From the NCBI GenBank assembly GCA_017998385.1, contig JAGODE010000002.1, positions 1 to 49,534 on the forward strand: 49,534 nt of DNA, given 5' to 3'. The translations under genes were made by a program, and so were the position numbers. Positions 35,365 to 45,104 of the stretch are shown here, piece after piece. The notes beneath the pieces are model-generated. The model made no database searches, was not told where the DNA came from, and saw only the letters and a list, made by a program, of their open reading frames with translations. The number at the start of each line of letters is the position of its first letter. Within the stretch, counting starts at the first letter, position 1. The DNA is from Chitinophagaceae bacterium. Lineage in GTDB: Bacteria; Bacteroidota; Bacteroidia; Chitinophagales; Chitinophagaceae.

Positions 35365-38300
35365 ATGAGGACGAACCGAACGTTTTTAAGCATTACCGAC
35401 CTGGCTAAATTCTGCCAGGAGGGTAAGGTATCAGAAAAAAGAGTGGCATCCCGACAGGTAAGAAACCATGCCGATGGCCGTAGCACCAACCTCGAGACAC
35501 TGGCCGCATCTGCGATTCTTTCCGAAAAGCTTGACCTAAAGATCAGTTGTATAACCGTAAAGCCTAAAGATGGTATGACATGGGCAGCAGAGCTGTTGCG
35601 CGAACGGGCTACGGAATTGATAAGCAAGGAGCGTTCTGTATTTCATATCGTATGCCTTTCGAGACAGCTAAAAGGCAAACTCCCGCAAGTGGTTGAGTTG
35701 ATAGGTACAAAACGGTTTGCTGACCTGGCGCGGCAGCAGGGATTGGTGAGCGACTTTTATTCGGTATTCAGGTTGTCGACGCTGCTTATTTGCCTGGGCT
35801 CATTTATTACACCGGTACTGGTAGGTCTTGTCACCAACGACATATCTGCCACCGGTGGTTTTGCCAATCTGCTGAAACCGTTATACCTCTCTATAGCAGC
35901 CGCGAGTCTGGTACTCTGTTTTGTGGCCAGATATTTTATTCAAAAAGACAAATTGAGCATAAAGCCCGATACACTGGATCAACTGGTAAATGATGTGGAA
36001 TCTTTTGTATGCCAGGTGCGGGAAGGTAAAAAACCAGATAACTACAACGCTTATGAAATGCTGCTGTCTGCCATGGCCTTCGAAATGCTTGCCATTAAAC
36101 CCAAACTGGTAATTGTTGATAAGTTCCAGGACCTTGATGAGGTTACCCGGTATGTTGTCCGTAAATATTTTTCTCAATATGATGATCCCCGTAGCCGTAC
36201 TGTAGGCCAAAATGAAAGCTGGATTGTATTTGAACGTGATGACAATGAGCGGTTATCACTTTTAATAGAACCCCTGCTACAGCATAACAGTGCTGTTTTT
36301 CAGAAGATCATACATTATGAACTGCAACCACTTACACTCGAGCAAAAGAAAAAACTTACTGCCGATAACGGGTTTTCGGAAGACCAGGCTCACTTTGTAA
36401 CAGTATCTGCTGTATGCGAAGACATCAGCAACCTGCAATGGGTAGAAAAGAAATTGCTCGCTTACCGTCAGCAGCAGGTAGCTACTGATCAGTTTGGCAA
36501 ACTGGAACTTCTTTATCTGCTTGCACTTACTTCAGATACGGGCAGGATTGAGTTCGGCGATTTTGAAATGGACACCGTCTTTAAGAATAATAAATACCGG
36601 TCCGAACTGCTGAAAGTATTTCTCAGGCAGGCCACATTTACCAATCAGAGCATTCAAAGCATCAGGGATGCGCTCATAAAAGATGAGCACCTGAAAGACC
36701 TGATCTCAATGGAAAACAATACCATTTGGGTGGCCCGCGAAGCGCAGCTTGTACTAAATCCCAGCTCAGCTTATTACCGGGTGCCGGGCCGCATGGTTTT
36801 TTTTGAAAACCTGCGGCTTCCGGATAGCCGGGTAGGACACGCCTTCTGGGCGCTATATTGGTTTGACCGCTTGCGGGCCCAACATAAGTATGAGATGTTT
36901 TGGTTTGATAAGCTGGCTTTTCATTTATGCAATACCGGATTCGATACATTACGCAAATTGCATAACAGAGAGCTGGAAGCTTATCCAATTAATACAGTAC
37001 TCTTTTACCTGCTCGAAGCATATATCTATACCATCAATGGCGTATTGCGTACAGCTGCATTTCGCCGTGTCAATATACCCGACCTGGTAAAGAGTGCAGT
37101 AGCAGGGGCAGATGAGATCCAGTCTGGTCTGCGTATTCGCAATGCAGGTACAGAGGGCGACTGGCGTTTGTATCGCAGCTGGTGTGTAAACCTGTATGCC
37201 GCATGCTGGACAGCCTACATCTGCCTTCGCCATACCGAGACAATTCCACAACTGGCTCGTCTCAATGAACTGGCATTCAAACTACCGCAAGAGATTCCGA
37301 TAGAAGCTGCAACAGATAACCATGCAGTCATTTACGGAGAACTGATTGCACCCGAAAGTATTTTACATGTACGCGATCAGGCAACCGGCCAGTTGTTGTT
37401 TGCCAGCCGCTCGCAGGTGGAATCGATAGAAACCCATATCAGGTTACAGGCTAAGTTGTTTGGTTTTTTATTTAAACAATTACCTGGTCCCAAAGCAGAT
37501 CTGCTCATAGCTTCTTTTGAGCAGTCAGATTACCGGCAGGTGGTTGAAACAGCTACCCGGCTGCAGGAAGTAATTTGTTCTTCTACAGACCGGTCTTTTG
37601 GCTTAACAGATTTTGTAAACTATCCGCTTGCACTCTGGACAATAGCAGTAGGCGTAAGAGCAGGATATGCAAGCCGGGAAGATATTGCAGTATTTCCGCA
37701 GATCATCAATGGAGCTACGTCGGTACTACAACATGTACTGGAGGACCGGTTCCGTACTCAGCGCCAGGTAATCAGCAACGAATTTTTTCTCGAAACCATG
37801 ATGGCAGAGATTGCGGGTATTGCCATGGCATCGGGCCATGTAATGGCAGCCAGCCTCTACGGCGTTGATGAGCCCAAAGGACTGGTTGATGCATTTAATG
37901 AACTGATCTTAATTATCAATAAATGGTTTCAGGTCAAATACCAGTCGGTGGGGAAAATGGCAGATCTGTGGACGTATAAAACGATTAACAAAACAGTTTC
38001 ACTGCTGCAATCAACCGGGGCAGTATGGCATGGTCTTGATTTTATAGGGTTTGAAAACGAGCTCAATCTCCGGATGTTTCATCTGAAACTTATTTGTCAC
38101 AAGTATGAATTTCAGGATGTACGCGGCATTATCTATAAAGAATTTCCCGTATTGATCAATCCAACTGCGTACGATAAATTTATTACCAACCTGATGATAG
38201 CGGCCGAAGTACATACTATTCACAACCTGTACTCTGCCTTGTATTTTTCAAACGGACTAAAGATCATAGAACCGCGATTGTCAAACCGGCATATTTATCA

Positions 38301-39432
38301 TGAACTGTTGTTTATACAGGTCTTTTATCATGGCTTGTCTAATATGCAAATGAGCGGTTTTCAGCAAGACCAGGTCAACAGCGACATTTTTATCAGATTT
38401 ATTAAAAACGATGTACTTCCGGATATGGAAGAGTATGAACTGGATACTTTTACGCTACACCTTATGAATTCAACCTGTTTTACCAAGGCCAACTTCGAAC
38501 AACTTGTACACGCGGTGCATGAGCGTAGTGAAAGGCTGGAGGATGTAGATATAAAAAATGAAATAGACGGGTTCATTCAATACCGGCGTTTTAGCCAAAA
38601 AACGGATGAGGCAATACGCGAAGAAGGTACTGGTAAGATACTGGGCGACTGGGCACATGCCGAAGAACATCCCTGTTATCCCATGGTACTAAAAACCTGC
38701 CTCGACGCCGACCCCAACAATCAACGTCTGCATAACCAGATTGAACAGATACTTGACCGGTCGGGTCGTACCGAGCGCTTTAACTCTTATCTTATACTGG
38801 CCAAAAATTATATTCAGACACTCATCAATAAAGACGAAAAGAAACTGCCGGCCCATGTAATCGAGTATATGGCTTCGTACCAGGAGCAGTTTGAAAACAT
38901 ATCCGATGCCGTATTCAATAAACAGATCTGTCTTATATTAAGTCATCATGCTCCTGAGCAGGACCGTGCGAAATACAGGGAAAGGTATGAGAGCTGGGAG
39001 CATATTGTGGAAGAAGAAAAAAGACTGCAGTTTCAGAACCAGTTGCGACTGGGTAATTTCTTTTTTGCCTATCATAATATGGTTACTGAGCTGCGTAACT
39101 GGCTGGATGATTCTATTGAGCAGGAAATCTTTTATTCCGGCAAAATCGATGAAGGCAGACCTGTACCATTGATAGAGCAGGAAGGCCGACAGCTTATTTC
39201 TGATCATTTTCTGAAGCATGGGTTGACGGTGTTTACGGACAACAGCTATGCGGGCGATGATCATGAGCCATTGCGTAATCTTCTGAATGAGCTCAGTCAT
39301 GACGCATTCAGAGATGTATTGAATATACTCGTAAATGTTAACGGCAGCCAGCGATTAAAGGAAATAACGGACCGTTACCGAAAGGCCTATTCAGTCTATT
39401 CCAGTCTTGAGCTGGTAGATGAAGGGGAATAA
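35365..39432 (+). CDS. Large membrane protein resembling a degenerate KAP/STAND P-loop ATPase
   Basis: 1355 residues; I recognise no named family. The order of elements resembles KAP-type NTPases. A Walker A-like position, KPKDGMTW at 66-73, lacks the GK[ST] core. Two hydrophobic helices follow at about 134-157 and 172-192. A Walker B-like strand, KLVIVDKFQDLDE with D252, D256 and D258, comes next, then a sensor-like SWIVFERDDNERL strand near 285 and ELQPLT near 320. The remaining 1000 residues are almost all helical, like TPR/HEAT-type repeats, with no second membrane region. KAP proteins such as PifA act in phage exclusion (family knowledge). It is convergent with the helicase gene. The ATPase assignment is inference, and the protein may be a pseudo-ATPase. 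Confidence 0.6.
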   Translation: MRTNRTFLSITDLAKFCQEGKVSEKRVASRQVRNHADGRSTNLETLAASAILSEKLDLKISCITVKPKDGMTWAAELLRERATELISKERSVFHIVCLSRQLKGKLPQVVELIGTKRFADLARQQGLVSDFYSVFRLSTLLICLGSFITPVLVGLVTNDISATGGFANLLKPLYLSIAAASLVLCFVARYFIQKDKLSIKPDTLDQLVNDVESFVCQVREGKKPDNYNAYEMLLSAMAFEMLAIKPKLVIVDKFQDLDEVTRYVVRKYFSQYDDPRSRTVGQNESWIVFERDDNERLSLLIEPLLQHNSAVFQKIIHYELQPLTLEQKKKLTADNGFSEDQAHFVTVSAVCEDISNLQWVEKKLLAYRQQQVATDQFGKLELLYLLALTSDTGRIEFGDFEMDTVFKNNKYRSELLKVFLRQATFTNQSIQSIRDALIKDEHLKDLISMENNTIWVAREAQLVLNPSSAYYRVPGRMVFFENLRLPDSRVGHAFWALYWFDRLRAQHKYEMFWFDKLAFHLCNTGFDTLRKLHNRELEAYPINTVLFYLLEAYIYTINGVLRTAAFRRVNIPDLVKSAVAGADEIQSGLRIRNAGTEGDWRLYRSWCVNLYAACWTAYICLRHTETIPQLARLNELAFKLPQEIPIEAATDNHAVIYGELIAPESILHVRDQATGQLLFASRSQVESIETHIRLQAKLFGFLFKQLPGPKADLLIASFEQSDYRQVVETATRLQEVICSSTDRSFGLTDFVNYPLALWTIAVGVRAGYASREDIAVFPQIINGATSVLQHVLEDRFRTQRQVISNEFFLETMMAEIAGIAMASGHVMAASLYGVDEPKGLVDAFNELILIINKWFQVKYQSVGKMADLWTYKTINKTVSLLQSTGAVWHGLDFIGFENELNLRMFHLKLICHKYEFQDVRGIIYKEFPVLINPTAYDKFITNLMIAAEVHTIHNLYSALYFSNGLKIIEPRLSNRHIYHELLFIQVFYHGLSNMQMSGFQQDQVNSDIFIRFIKNDVLPDMEEYELDTFTLHLMNSTCFTKANFEQLVHAVHERSERLEDVDIKNEIDGFIQYRRFSQKTDEAIREEGTGKILGDWAHAEEHPCYPMVLKTCLDADPNNQRLHNQIEQILDRSGRTERFNSYLILAKNYIQTLINKDEKKLPAHVIEYMASYQEQFENISDAVFNKQICLILSHHAPEQDRAKYRERYESWEHIVEEEKRLQFQNQLRLGNFFFAYHNMVTELRNWLDDSIEQEIFYSGKIDEGRPVPLIEQEGRQLISDHFLKHGLTVFTDNSYAGDDHEPLRNLLNELSHDAFRDVLNILVNVNGSQRLKEITDRYRKAYSVYSSLELVDEGE

Positions 39433-39458
39433 TAGGTTTTACAGGATTAGAATGGTTG

Positions 39459-39493
39459 AATGCGGAAAGACTATTTCTTTCCGCATTTATTTT
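39459..39493 (+). terminator. Terminator between the convergent KAP-like and helicase genes
   Basis: An 11-bp perfect stem (39459-39469 with 39477-39487) with a 7-base loop is followed by TATTTT. Its T tract touches the helicase stop codon; it probably serves the plus-strand gene and may act both ways. Confidence 0.75.
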
Positions 39494-42400
39494 ATAAAAG
39501 CCGGTATCCTTTTTCTGTTTTTTCCCGAATCAGTTTCTCGCGTTCCCGCTCAGCTTTCTCGCCCGACTCAAAGTTTTTTACCTGTATCTGACCTTTGGTA
39601 GCGATTTTTCCAAAACGTACATAGAGCTTACTGCCATCTGTAGCTACTTCCCAAAATTTGCTGCTTGTGCCTTCTGTAAACTCCAGCCTGATAAAAGTGA
39701 GATGCTCATAGCCGGTCGGTACCGCCCCTGCAGATACAGTAGTGGATGAAGCCGGGGAAGATGCAACGGGTGACTCTGGCGAAAGAGCTGGTTTTATTGG
39801 GTCCGGTACTGTTGTTTCTTCTTCTGCCGGCAGGGTTTCTTCCTGCGGCACCTCCTTAAGCTTTCTGATCACCTGCTCTACAACGCGCTGTGGATTTTGC
39901 AGCCAGTCTTTGGCAAATACATGCATACAACGCCATCCAAAAGCCTGCAAAATGGCAGGACGCTGATAGTATTGCTCCACCAGGTTATTGTTTTCATAGT
40001 GCTGATTGTCATCAATCAGAATCCCCAGCGTGTACTCCTGGTCAGCGGGCGATGCTTTGATGGCCAGCGAACATTTAAAGCCCGATTGGCCTACCTGCTC
40101 ATCTACCACAAAGCCCTGCTGCTGCAGTTGCTGGCGAAGCTCGCGCATCACAATATTACCCGTTGCGGCCCGCCGTGTGTCCTGTTTATTAACAACAAGG
40201 CTATCAAGAATGGTGCGGGCCATATCCATATTGCCGGCACTTACGTTTTCAGCATAGTGCAGGAAACGCCGGAAATAGTTGGCTCCTTCATTGTATTCGT
40301 TAGTGATATGATGATAATGAATGCTGCTGACCACTGCCATGTGTTTGCGGGCGCGGCTGAAGATCACATTCAGTCGTTTTTCACCTCCCTTTTTATTTAT
40401 AGGGCCAAAATTCATCAGTATACGTTTGCGCGCATCAAATCCATAACACACACTCATGATGATAATGTCGCGTTCATCGCCCTGTATATTCTCCAGGTTC
40501 TTTACAATAAGCCCTACAAACTGGTCTTCTTCGGTTCGGTTATAGGCTTCTTCCAGCAGTATTTCAAATTCCGGATCGGTTTGGGCCAGTGCAGAAAGGG
40601 CATCTTCTATTGTATGCTGTTGCTCCTGGCTGAAGGCCACAATGCCAATACTTTCTTTCACTTTACGCTGTAGCAGTTCACGTACCAGGTGGGCGATATA
40701 TGCTGCTTCGGCTTCGTTGCTGCGTTTTTCATAAATACCCTCTGTATGGAAATGAAAACTGATACTGCGGTCATAAAGCGTATCTGCATATTGTACGGCT
40801 TCTTCCGGTTTGCTGATCTCTATTATTCTTTTGCTTTCATGGTGAATGGTGCGGTCTGGAATGGTCAGTAGTCCTGCTTCATAAAATGCATGGTTGCTGT
40901 AACTGATCAGCGTTTCGTAGCGGCTGCGGTAATGCCAGCTGAGCATGGTGCTGCCCAGCTTGCGCGAACCCTGCACGAGCAGGCTGTCGGCCTCTGCGCT
41001 CAGCAATTCCTCTTCATTTGTAGTGTCTGTGGTATCCAGGTCATCAGGATCTTCGGCTCGGGCAGTGAAGAAATTGGTCGGCGGCATTTGTTTGTCATCG
41101 CCTACTATTATGGCCTGTGTAGAGCGATATAGGGCAGGAATTCCTTCTTCGAGTGTAATCTGGCTGGCTTCGTCAAAAATGACTACATCAAAAAATGCTG
41201 TATCAAGAGGCAGGCTATCACTCACACTCAATGGGCTCATAAGCCAGATGGGTTTAAGATCCTTCAGCACACGTCCGCTTTCGCGGGCAGACAGCTCACG
41301 AATACTTTTGTAGCGCATACTTTTGCCAAATTCATTTTCCAGGATCTTGCGCCCTTCGGTGTAGATTTTTTTAAATTGTTTTTGTTCGTTGTTGAGCTGA
41401 CTTAATGCTGTATTGCTCAGTTCAAGATTTTGCAGAAACTGTTGTCTTACCGTTGCACGAATAAGGTCTGCATTGAGCCGTAGCAGCCTGCTGTAGGCCT
41501 GCCGTATTTGTTTTACAGCCTGTTCTATGGCAGACATATCGGCGCTGGCAAAAGATCTGTGCTGTCTCAGCACTTCCTGTAGAGTGCGTTGTGCCATGGC
41601 CGCCTCTGCCTGGCGCGGCGTCAGGGGTATAAGACGCAGGGCCTGTTTTACAGGTTCAGGCAGCTGGCTGTATTCACGTAGTGCCGGCAGCAGTTCCTGC
41701 AGCGCTTCCATGTTAACAAGGAGGCTATCCAGCTCATCTGTGATCTGTGCGAGCGACTTAGACTGGTAACCCAGCAGACACTGGTGTAAATGATTTTCCA
41801 GTTGCTGAAAAGATGGAAGAAAGGTACTGAGGCGTTTTACCAGTTCGTTGGCCTGTGGGTGTGCCAGCAGGTAGTCGATCTCCTGGTCGCCCTGCTTATT
41901 GCGCAGTACTTCAATCCCGAGGTAGGTTGTTTCAATATTCTGCAGCCTGTATTGTCTTTGCAGCTCCTGCCTGTACTGGCTGGCCGCCGCCTGGGCATCA
42001 TACTCTGCTTTCAGTAATTGCAAAACGGCCGTGACAGATGGTTTTACCTGGTGTTTTGAAAAATCATAGGAGGCGTGTACCTGTTTTTTCAATTCTTTCC
42101 AGGTGCCATTCAGAAAACGAAAAAATGATTTCTCCTGTTTTTCTGCAACAGGCAGTGCGGTGCTCAGGTCCTGTTCGGAAAAACGCTGTAGCCAGTTGGT
42201 ATTCTGTGCTGCGGCTGCAACTGCCTGCTCGCGCAATTGCTGGTAGTGCTGCATATGCCGGTCAAGTTCACGCGCTGCGTTATTATCTTTTTTTACGACG
42301 CCCAACAGATCGTTTTCAGCAAGTGGTTGCAACAGTTGTGCGTCCTGTACCAGATTTTTGATCTGCTGCAGATCAGTGCTGTGCTGTGGTGCAATAGAAT

Positions 42401-44987
42401 TGCTGCTGATAAGCGATTGCAGTTGAGTCATGAGCTGCAGCGCAGCGTGCAAATGATCATAAGCCTGTGAAATGGGGTTATCAGCTTTGAGCAGTCCATC
42501 GTTGAGTTGGCTGAGTGGGTGTTGGGCAAAAGCAGCTTCCGCACCCTGCTCTTCCAGGGCCGCAGAAAGCTGTTCAATCGTGTCGCCAAACTGCGTCCAG
42601 CTGCTATAATGAGGCAGGGCTTCCAGCTGAACTGCGCTAAACGGTATTAATTGTTGTTTGAGTTCTATTACCCGCTCAATGAGCTGATGAATGCTGATAC
42701 CCGCTGTTTCGGGTGTATTGCTGTGTGTATCGTGAAATAATTGCAGCAATTGCAGCTGTGTCTGCAGACCGGTCAGCAATTGTGCGTGGCGTTGCTTTAA
42801 TGCCGGCAGATCCATACGTTGCGAGGTAAATGACTCATAGGTAGTGCGCAATTCGCGGATAAAATCGCGTTTATCGCCCTGGCTGTCGTGAATGTAACAG
42901 CAAAGCTCATCGAGTCCGTTTTGTTTCAGCCGGTGAAATACAACATCCAAAGCAGCTCTTTTCTCACATACAAAGAGGATATTTTTGCCCCGTGCTACAA
43001 AATCGGCAATGAGGTTGGTAATTGTCTGGCTTTTGCCTGTGCCAGGAGGCCCCTGAATGATGAAGCTTTGTCCGGTGCGGCTGTGCAGGATAGCCTGGGT
43101 TTGTGTAGGGTCTGCTGCAATCACATGATGCCAGCTGCCGGGATCATTGAGGTCGGCAACAGCTGAAGCAGGTTGCCTGGGCTCGGTGCTGAAGAGTGCG
43201 TTGAACACATCATGCTGCACATTATTGTCGATTACATGATTGTAATCGCGCACCAGGCTCATTTTTTTATAATTAAAATTCCCCAATACGATATTGCAGA
43301 GGTCATAATCCCAGCTATAGGGATTGTTTTCGCTTTCCGCCATTTCAAAAAGCGACCGTTCCCGCGTGTCATCGCCGGTAAGCTGGTTGCTTGCTATTGT
43401 TATATCATCGTTGATGAGAAACTCCAGGAAGCTGGCGCGGTGTTCAATACGCTGACGGAATATCTCCAGGCCAAGCGGGCGGAAATTTTCTGCCTGATAG
43501 CTGTAGGATATATTTTTATAACTATCCAGCTGGCCGCCACTCCGACGAAGACGGCGGCGATAATTGCCAACTGTAAGCTTAGCCACGCTATGCACCAGTT
43601 TAATGCGTGGTTTATCGATATAACGGAGCTGTATACCCTGGTTAGCGGCGTCTATCTGAGCTTTAAGCTGCTGGTAAAACTGTGTAAGGTCAATCGTGTC
43701 GAGGTCTACAAAGTCTGGCAGGCGTATGCCATAGAGTTCCCGCAGCTGATTGGCCAGTACAGGGTTTACTTCGGCAGCGTTGTCGAGTACTTTTAAAGTA
43801 TAATGATCTTCTTTGAGCCTTCGGGTCTTGCGTATCTCCACCGGTACCAGCAGCAGTGGGCTTTGAATACGCTCCTGCGCATCTTCTTTTAGATTATGCC
43901 AGTTCAGAAAGGTGATAACCAGTTTCAGCTGGCTGAATCCATACTCCTGCACGTCACGCTGACTTTCTACGCGTATTTTGTCGAGAGCGGCAGGAAGGTA
44001 GGCATGATCCTCAAAGCGCAGATATTTATTAAGCACCAGTTCTTTCATGCCTTTTACTTTCGAAGAAATATCATCGTTCCAGGTAAAGAGCAGGTCGGGT
44101 CTGATGCTTTGATAATGCAATACAATAGGCACGCTGCTTACTGTCAGGTTTACAAAGCGCATGTTGCCTTTGTAATACAATAAGCGATTTCTGCGGCTGG
44201 TATCAAAGAGGCGATTACGGAGTTTATTCAGAATAAGCTGACTCCGCTCTGTAAGGGCTTTATTGATCCATCCCGGAACAGTGCTGAGGTCGGTGAGCCT
44301 GTCGGGATCGTAATCGCGGTAGTGCTGAAGCCGGTGAATGACTTCGTAGAGGCTGGAGCAGCGTTTATGGCGGTCCAGCTCGGTCATTTCAGTGATCAGG
44401 CCACTGATAGTAGGGTGTATACGTTGATTATATTGTACCGGGTTGTTGCGGTATTCTGCAAAAAGCCTGAGGTCTTCCTCATCGTACAGATCAAGCGACA
44501 GGGCCATACTACCCAGTATCAGTCCCAGGCAGAATATATCTGTCTGTTCGTCATGATGCCCCTGCAATTGTTCAAAACAACGATATCCTTTCACATAGGC
44601 GGGAGAGTGCAATGGTGCGGTATTGTCAAGATGTACCTGCAGTGATTCTACACGATATGCACCGGTTTCTACATCGGTTTCCAGGCGGCTTTTACCGATC
44701 ACGTCAAACTGCTGTGCGCGCAACGCTTCAAAAAGAGGTTCAAGAGCGCCCGGTTTGGATAAAGGGGCGTGTGCAAGCCTTTCATCAATATCCAGATGCT
44801 GCCCGGTAATAAAAAGGGCGCGGTCGTTACCAAAAGGAGCTACCTGTCCATTTTCATGAAAGCTCAACACTTCTTCAAAGAGCGGCATTACAAACGCGAT
44901 CACATCATCTGTAGCATAATTACCCTGATCAAATGCCGTGCTTAAAAACGTTTCAAAACTGACAGGGGATTGATTATCGGAAGACAT
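39492..44987 (-). CDS. Kinase-like/DUF4011/SF1 helicase/Vsr-like/WGR fusion protein
   Basis: 1831 residues. (1) About 1-230: resembles a protein-kinase C-lobe (LSFHENGQVAP; QTDIFCLGLILGS; terminal MTELDRHKRCSSLYEV) but has no HRD or DFG and no ATP-binding lobe. (2) About 240-560: DUF4011 (TSRRNRLLYYKGNMRFVNL). (3) About 600-1590: SF1 helicase with Walker A GPPGTGKS near 645, a long coiled-coil insert, Walker B VVIFDEASQIT near 1270, GDDKQMPPTNFF, GDERDIIIMSVCYG and LNVIFSRARKH. (4) About 1605-1705: Vsr/MTES_1575-type nuclease fold whose usual acidic positions are Ser (KCSLAI) and Leu (GILIDD). (5) A Pro/Ser/Thr linker, then a WGR domain at about 1755-1831. DUF4011 helicases of this kind occur in prokaryotic defence islands. 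An M48 protease gene lies upstream in the same direction. Confidence 0.85.
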   Translation of the reverse strand: MSSDNQSPVSFETFLSTAFDQGNYATDDVIAFVMPLFEEVLSFHENGQVAPFGNDRALFITGQHLDIDERLAHAPLSKPGALEPLFEALRAQQFDVIGKSRLETDVETGAYRVESLQVHLDNTAPLHSPAYVKGYRCFEQLQGHHDEQTDIFCLGLILGSMALSLDLYDEEDLRLFAEYRNNPVQYNQRIHPTISGLITEMTELDRHKRCSSLYEVIHRLQHYRDYDPDRLTDLSTVPGWINKALTERSQLILNKLRNRLFDTSRRNRLLYYKGNMRFVNLTVSSVPIVLHYQSIRPDLLFTWNDDISSKVKGMKELVLNKYLRFEDHAYLPAALDKIRVESQRDVQEYGFSQLKLVITFLNWHNLKEDAQERIQSPLLLVPVEIRKTRRLKEDHYTLKVLDNAAEVNPVLANQLRELYGIRLPDFVDLDTIDLTQFYQQLKAQIDAANQGIQLRYIDKPRIKLVHSVAKLTVGNYRRRLRRSGGQLDSYKNISYSYQAENFRPLGLEIFRQRIEHRASFLEFLINDDITIASNQLTGDDTRERSLFEMAESENNPYSWDYDLCNIVLGNFNYKKMSLVRDYNHVIDNNVQHDVFNALFSTEPRQPASAVADLNDPGSWHHVIAADPTQTQAILHSRTGQSFIIQGPPGTGKSQTITNLIADFVARGKNILFVCEKRAALDVVFHRLKQNGLDELCCYIHDSQGDKRDFIRELRTTYESFTSQRMDLPALKQRHAQLLTGLQTQLQLLQLFHDTHSNTPETAGISIHQLIERVIELKQQLIPFSAVQLEALPHYSSWTQFGDTIEQLSAALEEQGAEAAFAQHPLSQLNDGLLKADNPISQAYDHLHAALQLMTQLQSLISSNSIAPQHSTDLQQIKNLVQDAQLLQPLAENDLLGVVKKDNNAARELDRHMQHYQQLREQAVAAAAQNTNWLQRFSEQDLSTALPVAEKQEKSFFRFLNGTWKELKKQVHASYDFSKHQVKPSVTAVLQLLKAEYDAQAAASQYRQELQRQYRLQNIETTYLGIEVLRNKQGDQEIDYLLAHPQANELVKRLSTFLPSFQQLENHLHQCLLGYQSKSLAQITDELDSLLVNMEALQELLPALREYSQLPEPVKQALRLIPLTPRQAEAAMAQRTLQEVLRQHRSFASADMSAIEQAVKQIRQAYSRLLRLNADLIRATVRQQFLQNLELSNTALSQLNNEQKQFKKIYTEGRKILENEFGKSMRYKSIRELSARESGRVLKDLKPIWLMSPLSVSDSLPLDTAFFDVVIFDEASQITLEEGIPALYRSTQAIIVGDDKQMPPTNFFTARAEDPDDLDTTDTTNEEELLSAEADSLLVQGSRKLGSTMLSWHYRSRYETLISYSNHAFYEAGLLTIPDRTIHHESKRIIEISKPEEAVQYADTLYDRSISFHFHTEGIYEKRSNEAEAAYIAHLVRELLQRKVKESIGIVAFSQEQQHTIEDALSALAQTDPEFEILLEEAYNRTEEDQFVGLIVKNLENIQGDERDIIIMSVCYGFDARKRILMNFGPINKKGGEKRLNVIFSRARKHMAVVSSIHYHHITNEYNEGANYFRRFLHYAENVSAGNMDMARTILDSLVVNKQDTRRAATGNIVMRELRQQLQQQGFVVDEQVGQSGFKCSLAIKASPADQEYTLGILIDDNQHYENNNLVEQYYQRPAILQAFGWRCMHVFAKDWLQNPQRVVEQVIRKLKEVPQEETLPAEEETTVPDPIKPALSPESPVASSPASSTTVSAGAVPTGYEHLTFIRLEFTEGTSSKFWEVATDGSKLYVRFGKIATKGQIQVKNFESGEKAEREREKLIREKTEKGYRLL

Positions 44988-45104
44988 GAGTTGTCGGAAT
45001 TAATTTGCTAATGTGTTGGTGTGCTAATGTGGTAATTGGGTAATCGCCATATACCTTTTACCATCAACCTTCTACCTTACTTAAAACGTATAACCTACTA
45101 CTTA
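44988..45104. repeat. Intergenic repeat phrases between helicase and protease genes
   Basis: At 45001-45045 there are tandem variants of TTTGCTAATGTG and GTGCTAATG, and from 45050 to 45104 a pyrimidine-rich CCTTTTACC/CTTCTACCTT tract. The first half matches the vocabulary of the region at 17340-17445, the second that at 49440-49480. They look like spreading intergenic repeats rather than a promoter. Confidence 0.6.

Noticed and set aside
39897..40673. 258-residue frame antisense to the helicase fusion
   Set aside because: It lies fully inside a well-supported gene with intact helicase and WGR motifs, and shows no family or start context of its own.
43173..43796. 207-residue antisense frame in the DUF4011 region
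   Set aside because: Shadow of the helicase gene; composition follows the complementary reading frame.
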